NCBI GenBank assembly: GCA_032158295.1
Contig: CM063252.1
Span: 11,706,744 to 11,770,743 of the forward strand
Direction: 5' to 3'
DNA: 64,000 nucleotides
Source of the DNA: Pycnopodia helianthoides
Taxonomy: Eukaryota > Echinodermata > Asteroidea > Forcipulatida > Asteriidae
The translations under genes and the position numbers were made by a program. This document shows, one piece after another, positions 24,901 through 36,900 of the stretch. Position 1 is the stretch's first letter, and the number at the start of each line of letters is the position of its first letter. The notes below the pieces were generated by a model. The model was not told where the DNA came from and did not search any database. It was given only the letters and a program-made list of their open reading frames with translations.

Positions 24901-27900
24901 TGAAATTACATTTTGTTTTCATACTTTAAAAAAAAAAATGATTGATATCTACAGACCCTCAGAAGAGACAATATTTTCAAGAGGATAGAAAGATTTTTTT
25001 TGGAGTGGTGCAAACAGTGTGTTTTTGTTTTGAAGGTGGGCTACAGATGCTCTGCAGATGAGTCGTGTAATTTGGTACGGTTTAAGCTCTCAGGGAAAGC
25101 ACTTGTTGTTGTTTTTTCGGAGAGTAAGTTAATTTCCCATCCCCTAGTTTTCAAGAAACACTGCACTGAGCTGTTATGCCGACTTCTTTCATTCTTTAAA
25201 TTTAGCCTCATATGAAACTGAAATACACTGTACAAGGGTTTGTGTGCTAGACAGTCTCCGGTCTCTTTTGCCGACAAAAGGTACATGTCTAAGTTGTACT
25301 CAAATACACTTGTAAAAAGAAAATGAGGCTATTTTCCATCCTAGTACCTGAAATGTCAAATGAAGGACAATATTTCAGTGTCATGTATTTCAAATCTTTG
25401 ATTTACAGAACAAGTTATGGGTTTATAAATTGTTCATGAGGATTAGCTGGTGGTTTTCTCACTACATGTGTGTAGTGCAGTGCACCCTATGGAGGTTGTT
25501 TTTGTCCGTAGAGTTTGTTAGTTCTCTTGCGATATTAATGTCGTCCATTTTGGTTTCGTTCATTTTGTCTACAGGCGCGGTAACTGCTTGAAGAAGGATT
25601 CACTCTCCGCCCTCAAGTAAGTAGATATTTTTAAACCTTGGTGAAAGCAGAGCGAAACTATTAGGTTTTCAAGGGCGCTGGGCACGAGCGAAGTCTGCCC
25701 TGATGACTGGGGCCTTGGTGAAAGCAGAGCGAAACTATTAGGTTTTCAAGGGCGCTGGGCACAAGCGAAGTCTGCCCTGATGACTGGGGTAAATAGCGCT
25801 TGTGACTTGCTTTTATGTTTGGACCAAATATCTTGTGACTTGACTTGTCACCAAATGACTTGTGACTTGCCTTGTGACCAAATGACTTGTGACTTGCCTT
25901 GTGACCATATGACTTGTGACTTGACTTGTGACCAAATGACTTGTGACTTGCCTTGTGACCAAATGACTTGTTGACTTGACTTGTCACCAAATATCTTGTG
26001 ACTTGCCTTGTGACCAAATGACTTGTGACTTGACTTGTCACCAAATATCTTGTGACTTGCCTTGTGACCAAATGACTTGTGACTTGACTTGTCACCAAAT
26101 ATCTTGTGACTTGCCTTGTGACCAAATGACTTGTGACTTGACTTGTCACCAAATGACTTGTGACTTGCCTTGTGACCAAATGACTTGTGACTTGACTTGT
26201 CACCAAATGACTTGTGACTTGCCTTGTCACCAAATGACTTGTGACTTGCCTTGTGACCAAATGACTTGTGACTTGCCTTGTCACCAAATGACTTGTGACT
26301 TGCCTTGTGACCAAATGACTTGTGACTTGACTTGTCACCAAATATCTTGTGACTTGCCTTGTGACCAAATGACTTGTGACTTGACTTGTCACCAAATATC
26401 TTGTGACTTGCCTTGTGACCAAATGACTTGTGACTTGACTTGTCACCAAATGACTTGTGACTTGCCTTGTGACCAAATATCTTGTGACTTGCCTTGTGAC
26501 CAAATGACTTGTGACTTGACTTGTCACCAAATGACTTGTGACTTGACTTGTGACCAAATGACTTGTGACTTGCCTTGTCACCAAATGACTTGTGACTTGC
26601 CTTGTGACCAAATGACTTGTGACTTGCCTTGTGACCAAATGACTTGTGACTTGCCTTGTGACCAAATGACTTGTGACTTGACTTGTCACCAAATTGACTT
26701 GTGACTTGACTGTGTGGACCAAATGACTTGTGACTTGCCTTGTCACCAAATGACTTGTGACTTGCCTTGTACCAAATGACTTGTGACTTGCCTTGTGACC
26801 AATATGACTTGTGACTTGCCTTGTGACCAAATGACTTGTGACTTGCCTTGTGACCAAATGACTTGTGACTTGCCTTGTGACCAAATACTTGTGACTTGAC
26901 TTGTGACTGATGACTTGATGCTTGTGACTGGCTTGACTTGTGCACTGGACATATGACTTGTGGCTTGACTTGTGACTGGACCATTATGACTTGTGGCTTG
27001 ATTTGGACTTTACACCACTCCCCTGTCATCTTAAAGGAACATTACAGAATTGGTAAGAAAAAAACTTGTAAAATATACTTTTTGATCACAGATTTACATA
27101 GAACTTACACGATCTAATGATAATGATAGTAGAAAACATCCCTTGAAATATTTCTGTCTGAAATGCCATATTTGATGAGAAATGAATAAACTGATTTTCC
27201 GATTGGAGTTTATCGCTCAGTGAGCGTTTTATTCATGTGTTGAATCTATATATGATTTCATGCAAAATGTGTAATCGGTTTTTCACTATTTTGCTCGTGA
27301 CCCAGATGGCCGATCGATCTCAAACTTCTACAGGTTTGTCAGTTTATGTATACGGTGGATTACATAAAGTGCTTACACTGCCAGCAACTGTTTTGTTAGC
27401 AAAAACCAATTCTGTAATGTTCCTTTAATATTGTATTATTACTATTAGTGGTTACCAACAGAATATTTGTTTGTTTGTTTCTTAGGATGGTAGTTGGAGC
27501 AGATGAGATGTTTGATGAAAGCGGGGGTGTTGTGCCTGAAAGTGGCAGATGTGAAGAATTTTGGGGTGACAGGGCTGCAAGGCAATACACGGTACAGCCC
27601 TCAATCCGAACTGCGATCCAGGCAAAGTTCAGAAAACTCCTGATGAGGTATGAAGCAATATATTCTGCTGCAGTTGTGATCTACTGGCCCTAGTGAGCTT
27701 TGTGTACTTTTGCATATGTACATTTTTATCCAGCAGAACATCTCCTAACAATCTCTGGTAGTCCTGTTTCTGTACTTTGGGGTTACAAAAGAATCCCCGG
27801 AATAAGGAAGAATTCTGAGCATGAATTCCAGCACCCTTTGTCCCTCTTTGATACGGGGCATGCGAAGCGTAACATGAGTGTAAGCACTGTGCAAGCTAAA

Positions 27901-30900
27901 GAATGCAATGTCTGGGCTTGTTTACATTTTACAATTGTTGCACGCTGTGACGGGGGTCCATGGTGTTTTGTACACCCGAGGGGGAAAATGGCACCCGAGG
28001 CGAAGCCGAGGGTGCCATTTTCCCCTGAGGGTGTACAAACCCATGGACCCCCGTCACAGCGTGCAACAATCGTTTTGCTATACCTTGGTAACATTATTAT
28101 TCCTCTTTTCGAGGTTCTGTTGTCATCTTCAAACATTATTACGATGGAGTATTAAGCCACTAGTTTTGATGAACAGTTGTGCAAATTAGAAACAATTCTT
28201 CACTGTTCCCTCGAACCTGTAGTTTTGTACAAAGCGCTAGAAATTGACCAACGGTGGTACGATCAAGGTAATGTACACCGGTAAACAAAGCTCATGTTAC
28301 CCTAGGCGCTGTGCGTCATGCGTTGTGCGCATCCTTAGCCATGGTACATGCGTTTTTGTATGACATCACATGATTGGTTCTCGACCAATAAAACTTCACA
28401 ATTTGTTACCGAGGTATAACAAATGCACTTGTCTACCAGAAGCATCCCTCCTGGACATTTGTTTGTAAACGGGGTTTATCCGACTTCCATTTTTGTGTAC
28501 ATAAAGGTATTTGCTTGCATACAGTTTTTGGCAGTAACTGATTAAAGTCCTTGGCATCTGTGAGTAAAGGGCTTGCAACTTACTGATCAGATGATTTGCT
28601 CGTTTTTTTTGTGCCATCGAAAATTAAAATAACGGTTCAAAGTCTTGCTGTGCTTATATACATGTAGCACCGTCCTTTTTTTTAATGACCCACCGGCGAA
28701 GCAAACCGAAGAAGCATTATATAGATAGGTTGCAGTGTGACGTAAATCGGCCATCTTTACAGGCAGTTTAGAACAAACAGTCGTGCGTTTCGTGAGAGAA
28801 CGGCGTGCAACACGTGCACATTTCACGAAACTCATTGCAGGATTGGTCAGTGAACAACGCGGCTGCGTTAATAAGTTGAGTGTTTGACGCACCTGCAAGC
28901 CAAAATGCAATTTGCCCGTAAAGATGGCGTCTACTGGGAACTATCTATAGTGTTTGCCTTGTCCTTCCGTGGGGATACGCATGGGTCCTTGTGGGAGTGC
29001 AAAACACAGTGGGACAATGGACCCCACAAGGTATTCTTTGTTTAACTTGGACCCCATGACCCCACAGGGGAATTCTTCAGAAAAGGCAATAATAGAACGA
29101 TAGCAGGACCCCAGGAGCCACCATCTGTAAGGATGCATGTACATGTGTGTGAAGCAATTTTTTAATTGTTTTAAAGGAACATTACAGAATTGGTTTTTGC
29201 TAACAAAACAGTTGCTGGCAGTGTAAGCACTTTATGTAACCCACCATATACATAAACTGACAAACCTGTAGAAGATCGATCGGCCATCTGGGTCACGAGA
29301 AAATAGTGAAAAACCAACTATACATTTTGCATGAAATCATATAGATTCAACAAATGAATAAAACGCTCACTGGGCGATAAACTCCAGTCGGAAAATTAGT
29401 TTATTCATTTCTCATCAAATATGGCATTTCAGACAGAAATATTTCAAGGGATGTTTTCTACTATCAATCATCATTAGACCGTGTAAGTTTTATGTAAATC
29501 TGTGATCAAAAAGTATATTTTACAAGTTTTTTTCTCACCAATTCTGTAATGTTCCTTTAATGGAGTAATAACCAGGTTGAGAATGAGTTTGGTTTTTCTT
29601 TTCTTTTTCCCCATCCTCTTGGCTGTAGGTTGCATAATCTTCCGAAACATGATCAATGCTTTCATGACTCCAGCTGTCTGAGCTATGTGCTCAAGGTAGG
29701 TGCCAAAGACCAACTATTGCCCTTCTAAATTCATCCATGGAAATGAGCTTTATAGGCCTAGAATTACGGGGATGCCATGGAGGCCATGGCCTCTGTTGCC
29801 CAGCTGGTCTTGGCCCTTCAAAGATTTCCCATAGACTTTAAGATTTTCCAATGGAGGTGCCCTTTGAAAACTGAAAATGGCCTTGCCCTCTAACAGATGA
29901 AATTCTAGGCCTGCGACTTAAATAGGCTTGCTCTTCTTATCACACATCACAGTGTTAGCCAGAGGGGTGTCTTTTGGACACCCTGTTTTAAATTTGGACT
30001 CCCTGTTCTGTACTGTCATTTACATGTAAATATATTATAAGTGAACAATATGGACACCCGGTCATGCAGCACTTTGCGCATACGGACTGGTCTATAAGAC
30101 CATAGCATGTAGGTAGGTTTCAATCTGCTTGATAAATATACAGCTACAACAGTCTTTCAAAGCATAACACATTGACTTGATCTGTCTTTTGTTTATTTCC
30201 AGGCAACTGTCAACAAATTTGCCGTGGGTTATGCGATACAGGCAGTATTGAATCTCCTCCGAGCTCTACCGAAGATCGCCTCGAGACCTAAGCTGCTATT
30301 AATGGCTTTCATTCGTCGGGATAACTTTGATCTGGGGCTCTTTCTGGGATTGTTTGTGGGTTTGTTCAGGGTAAGTGACATATATAACATTTGATATAAC
30401 ATTTTCCATAGAGGAAATAGTATAATGGGTGGCGAGCACCAAATATTCTTGCACTGCTTTATGGTCAAGTATAACTTTAAATAACTCAAACGTGGCCATT
30501 TGGTGTTCATCAATGCGAGTTGGGTTTGAATAATGTCTGGTACAAGGACTTGCCTAGTCACAAGTTACTGAATGAGTTTGAAGTTGTAAGGTTGTATCGT
30601 AAACTTAGGTGTGTTCCTTGGTTATACGGCAGTTGCAGATTGAATGGAATTCATTGCAGTTTTGATTGAATATCATGAATTCAGGAATGAATTGAAAATC
30701 CTCTTCACTAAAATGTACAGACCATACATTTTAAACGGGACGTCATCAAATTTGATTAGGACAAAAGTTACCCTTGAATGGTATCCGAACACAGTGGCAT
30801 TTCACACCATTTTAGCAGGAGGTTAGAGACGGTAACGTTTTCCCCACTTTCATGAGAACTCTATCTGTTGGGAAATGAGTGCATCCTAAAACTGAAGTTG

Positions 30901-33900
30901 ACCTTGGCGCCCCTCTGTAAATATTTTGTACATTTTCTTTTTTTGATCTTGCAGAGTGTAAGTTGCCTTTTACGATGGCTGCGAGATAAAGATAGTCCTC
31001 TTCATGCATTAATAGCAGGTAAGAACCTTGACTTTTAACCTTGTGACTTAAAGGAACATTACAGAATTGGTAATTGTAAAATATACTTTTGATCACAGAT
31101 TTACATAAAACTTACACGGTCTAATGATGATGATAGTAGAAAACATCCCTTGAAATATTTCTGTCTGAAATGCCATATTTGATGAGAAATGAATAAACTA
31201 ATTTTCCGTTTGGAGTTTATCGCTCAGTGATCGTTTTATTCATCTGTTGAACCTATATGATTTCTTGCAAATGTGTAGTCGGTTTTTCACTATTTTCTTG
31301 TGACCCAGATGGCCGATCGATCTCAAACTTCTACAGGTTTGTCAGTTTATGTATATGGTGGATTACATAAAGTGCTTACACTGCCAGCAACTGTTTTGTT
31401 AGCAAAAACATTTCTGTAATGTTCCTTTAATAATTATAATAATAATAAATCATTTATAGAGCGCAGAAACTATGTTTATATATTCTACTGCGCTTCAAGA
31501 GCTCTTAGATTGCTGCCACTGAACAAAACTATACAGTTCAAAGCATGAACATAACATAATTAAATCTGTGTTTAAGACAAATAGGTTTTTACTTTAAAGC
31601 CTTCTAATGATTGAGACTTTCTAGTATCCACAGGTAGCTTATTCCATAATCTAGGAGCTGCGCAAAGAAATGATCGATCACCTAAGCTTACTTTTGTTCT
31701 AATTTGGGGGATCTTCAATGCCAGTGTGTCTTGTGTACTACGAAGATTATGACCATGGGTTTGGGATTTAAAATCCAATAATTCCATAATATAACTAGGA
31801 GCTTGACCATTAAACTCTTCATAAACTATCATTAACATCGTAAATTCAATTCTTTGACGTATGGGCAACCAATGTAATTCTCTTAACAGTGGTGTGACAT
31901 GAGCAAATTTAGGGAGGTTACAAATCAATCTTCTGACTAATCAATGAGCTTGAGTATACTCAGTTTGTCCTGATGATGGAACATTAAGGGTCTGTGTGTA
32001 GTGTAATGCGTGGTAAAAGCATCAGCAGGGCGGTCGGGTTGGCGTAGTGGTACCTTTCCTCGACCTTCCACCTCTACGACCCCAGTTTGAATCCCACAAT
32101 GTGGATTGGGTTTTTCGGTCCCGTCTTGATGGCGTGGGTTTTCCCTAGCATAATTCTCGGGGGTTTTCCTCCCGCATCTAAAACTGAAACTTCCTTCCTT
32201 GTCATCCCCCATGGGGTTCTTGGCTAGTGTAGTGATTAATTCACTTATCTGGCTTCACAACCAGTCCTTGGTATCACAACCAGAATTAATAAATTAAATT
32301 AAATTTAAAAAAATAGACCCAGTACACTAGTTGTGGGAGTTTGCCATAGTGTTTCTTGGACGTCATCCAATAATTCCTCCATCACAAAGTCCCCTTACTA
32401 GGGTGGTGCATCTACGTTTATTTACCTAGACCGTTGAACGGAACTTTTTTGACTTCCGGTAACCGTTCAACCGTTTCTACCGATTCCAATCAGCCCACAT
32501 GTAAGAGGAGCAGATGTCAACACCCTTTCCGAGATGGATCAGGATTTTTAAAAGATAGAACACTGTACCAGTCTTCACAGGCACAAAACCACAAACCCCA
32601 GGTGTGGCAGAGTACCAAGCAAACTGTATCACAAATTGCAGGGGATTAAAAATAATGAATTACAAATAGTAGCCCGATTAAGATAAGACAGTTCCACTAA
32701 CAAAAGGGGTGTCAGACATTTTCTCTGGATAGCATCTGGGGCTGAAATTTTGAGGAAAAGGAAGGTGCCATTTAAACAAGTTTTTGGTACTGTCTGCTTA
32801 AAATTCAGTTATGAAAAATTGGAAGCAGATTTCAATGTTTTTTCATGGTTAACCAGTTGAACTTTCCAACCCCTACCCCTTACCTTAGAGTGACAGTCTT
32901 GTATTTGAGTCCTCGATTTCAAGTCCGTAGTGTTGAGGCTGAGTCATTTGGTTTGAATATGAGTCAGAGTCACGAGTCACTATAGTTTAAAACAAACCCC
33001 TCACCTAAAACTACAACAGTCTTGTGTTCGAGTCCTCATTCCTCGAGTCCAAATCAGAGTCCTCAGTGTCAAGTTTGAGTCAGTTGGGTCGAGTATGAGT
33101 GAAGCCCCTCTCCTAAAACTAATAGTCTTGTATTTGAGTCGTCAAACCTCGAGTCTGAGTCCGAGTGCTCAGTGTCAAGTCCAATTCATTTGGCTCGAAA
33201 GACAATTCCAAGTCCAAGTCACAAGTCACTTAAGCTGTAAACAATCCCGCCCCCCACGTAAAAGTAGCAGTCTTGTATTTGACACCTCGAACCTCAAGTC
33301 CTCATTTCTTGATTCCCACGTAAAAGTAGCAGTCTTTTATTTGACACCTCGAACCTCAAGTCCTCATTTCTTGATTCCCACGTAAAAGTAGCAGTCTTGT
33401 ATTTGACACCTCGAACCTCAAGTCCTCAATTCTTGATTCCCACGTAAAAGCAGCAGTCTTGTATTTGACACCTCGAACCTCAAGTCCTCATTTCTTGATT
33501 CCCACGTAAAAGTAGCAGTCTTGTATTTAAGACCTCAAACCTTGAGTCCTCAATTCTTGATTCCCACGTAAAAGCAGCAGTCTTGTATTTGAGACCTCGA
33601 ACCTCAAGACCTCAATTCTTGATTCCCACGTAAAAGTAGCAGTCTTGTATTTAAGACCTCAAACCTTGAGTCCTCAATTCTTGATTCCCACGTAAAAGCA
33701 GCAGTCTTGTATTTGAGACCTCGAACTCAAGTCCTCAATTCTTGATTCCCACGTAAAAGTAGCAGTCTTGTATTTGAGACCTCAAACCTCGAGTCCATCA
33801 ATTCTTGATTCCCAGTAAAAGTAGCAGTCTTGTATTTAAGACCTCAAACCTTGAGTCCTCAATTCTTGATTCCCACGTAAAAGCAGCAGTCTTGTATTTG

Positions 33901-36900
33901 AGACCTCGAACCTCAAGTCCTCAATTCTTGATTCCCACGTAAAAGTAGCAGTCTTTTATTTGAGACCTCAAACCTCGAGTCCTCAATTCTTGATTCCCAC
34001 GTAAAAGTAGCAGTCTTGTATTTAGACCTCAAACCTTGAGTCCTCAATTCTTGATTCCCACGTAAAAGCAGCAGTCTTGTATTTGAGACCTCGAACCTCA
34101 AGTCCTCAATTCTTGATTCCCACGTAAAAGTAGCAGTCTTGTATTTGAGACCTCAAACCTCGAGTCCTCAATTCTTGATTCCCACGTAAAAGCAGCAGTC
34201 TTGTATTTGAGACCTCGAACCTCAAGTCCTCAATTCTTGATTCCCACGTAAAAGTAGCAGTCTTGTATTTGAGACCTCAAACCTCGAGTCCTCAATTCTT
34301 GATTCCACGTAAAAGTAGCAGTCTTGTATTTGAGACCTAGAACCTCAAGTCCTCAATTCTTGATTCCCAGTTTGAGTTTTCAGTGTCAAATTTGTTAGCC
34401 TTTTGTCAAGGCCATCGTGGCTTGGACAGCTTTGTAAACTTTGGGATCGCAGCTCCAAGACACGAAGGCCTTGAAAAAGGCTAGGGATTTGTTTATACAC
34501 TTCTCTATCATATCATTATTTGTCTGTTCCTTTTTTTCCCAGGTGGTATAGCCGGTACATCCAGCATCTTCTTTCGTAGTACAACCATATCTCTTTATTT
34601 TGCGTCCAAGATCATTCAGGTGTGTACATGAAATAAGCCTTTGTTGTCTTCATTGCGGCATAAAACATTTTTGTTCTCGTAACCCCTGTCTTTGTCTTTT
34701 TCTCTTTCGTCTTATTTTGTACAGCGCTTTGATCTTTTTTGTAAAGGCGCTTTATAAATACCTATTATTATTATTATTATTATTATATTTGGCTTAATAG
34801 GCTGTGCAAGTCTTGCGCGTATCGAAAAACGAGAAAACAACTTGAACGAAGACTATATTTTACCATGAAATCAAATTCTATTTACGTTTAGTTTTTACAA
34901 AATTCTTGAAAATAAAAATACCGATAGCAATTTGTTATGAATACAATTCAACTTTTTTTTATATAATGCAAATAATTCGTTAAAATTAACATATAAAACA
35001 AACACAGAATGTGGCCATTTACCCCTCGGTTAAACTGCCCTCAGTTAAGTTACCTGGGTGAAATTGTCCTGCACCGGATTTAAAATGGTCAAGGTACCCA
35101 TTTTGCTCAGTTAGTTTACCCCCCAAAAATTCCAATGCGAACACAGCTAACATCTCGTTATTCCTTCTTCAGGGCTTGAATTAACAAAGCGATGAGATGT
35201 ACATCTTAACATAAGCAGTCAGTATTGATGTAGTAAACTGTGACTTTACACTTTGCTTAGCAATTAAAGACAGTGGATACTTTTGTTAAGAATTACATTA
35301 CCGTAAAAACTTGCTTGGTAAGGAGCACCTGACAGCTGCTGATAGTATCAAACATTGTGAGAAACGACTCCCTCTGAAGTAATGTAGTTTTTGAGAAAGA
35401 GGTAATTTCTCAGTAAAATATTTGAATCTGCCTTTCTCAGGCATTTGAAAGCACGCAATTCTATGCAACAAGGGTGTTTTTTCTTTCATTATTTTCTCGC
35501 AACTTTGATGACCATTTGAGTCCAAATTTTCACAGGTTTTTAAATTTATGCATTTGTTGGGGTACACCAAGTGAGGATACTGGCCTTTGACAATTACCAA
35601 AAGTGTACCCTGTCTTTAAGACTGATACACATCTACATTGTAGCGGTCAATCTTAGCTCTGTGTGTGAAATCAAACCTTGGTCTCATCTTGTCTTCTTTT
35701 TTTTCGGTTTCTGTTTTCAGAGCCTTTTAATCAAAGGCCAGGAGCGTGGATTTGTTCCAGTCATCCCATGTGCTGAATCTATACTGTATGCAATATCAAC
35801 AGCAACGGTGCTGAATGCGGTAAGAAATTGACATTTCATTATATGAATCTCCCATTAACCAAAATCTCTGAATTCTACTTACCAGTTTCATTTCTACTCT
35901 TATGCAAACATTGAATTCATTTAAGACAAAGCTAAAAACACACTTTTATTTTTGCAATAGCCTCCAGTATGTCTTACTGTGTCAACTAGTTTTTCATTCA
36001 TGTACTTACTTGTCTTTTTTTGTCTTACTTTCATTTCTCTTGTATTTTTCATCTCAAAGCGCATAGAGACTTCCCTGTGAATGTGAATGCCATACAAGAA
36101 TGGTTCATTATTATTATTATATTATTATTTTATTATTATTATTATTATTATTATACTATCAGTTGTTATCAGTGAAGTATTGTGATATAAACATTCACCC
36201 TGGAACCCACTTCCATAAGGCCATTAATGGTCATCCATAGGCCAACATCTGTTGTTAAAAATAGAATAATAATAATAATAATAACTGTATTTATATAGCG
36301 CCTTTTGCCAAAGGATACAAAGCGCTCAGTATTTTTACCGGCCATGTATGTGGAGCTACGTTTTGAAGTATGAGACCTATGCATTTATAGCACAATGTAA
36401 TGGTTAACAAGGTGCGGTGGCGCAATATGCTGCCAATCAAAATGCTGAAGAGCAGGGAGGAAGGCCTACTGTTTCTTTTTTTGGATTTCTCAAGATATAT
36501 CTGGTTGATTTTTATGGTTCAAAGTTGCTTTCATAATAGCATTTAACACTTTAGCCCAATACTTCACATTATAAATACAAACCTGTGAAGTTTTACGGAT
36601 ATTTTTGTCAGAAAACTCACAGGCAGTGGTCCCCTGTTCATGCCTCATTAACTTTTATCTGGGCCCAATTTCATGGCTCTGCTTACGTAAGCAAAGAATC
36701 GGCGCTTGCGGAAGCAGGGAATTCCGCGCTTACGTCAAGCGTATTTCACGGGTTAGCGGGGAATTTCGGCTTGTGCGCGTGCGTACTCCACGTTACTAGG
36801 CATTCTACGCTTACACAGCTAGCGCAGAAATTCGGCGCTTGAACAGTAAGCGGAGAATGGTCACCGCAAACGCAGAATTCGGCGGTAAGCAGAGCCATGA

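Noticed and set aside
25661..27029. Open frames of 407 and 393 codons (minus) and 242 codons (plus)
   Set aside because: They are produced by the 27-bp minisatellite, whose unit is a multiple of three. There is no start context, domain or splice structure, and they lie in a TMEM135 intron.
28587..28910. 107-codon minus frame
   Set aside because: It lies across a MITE-like element with inverted ends and has no family resemblance.
33254..34370. CRISPR array
   Set aside because: Units are contiguous tandem copies of about 62 bp without unique spacers, in an animal genome.
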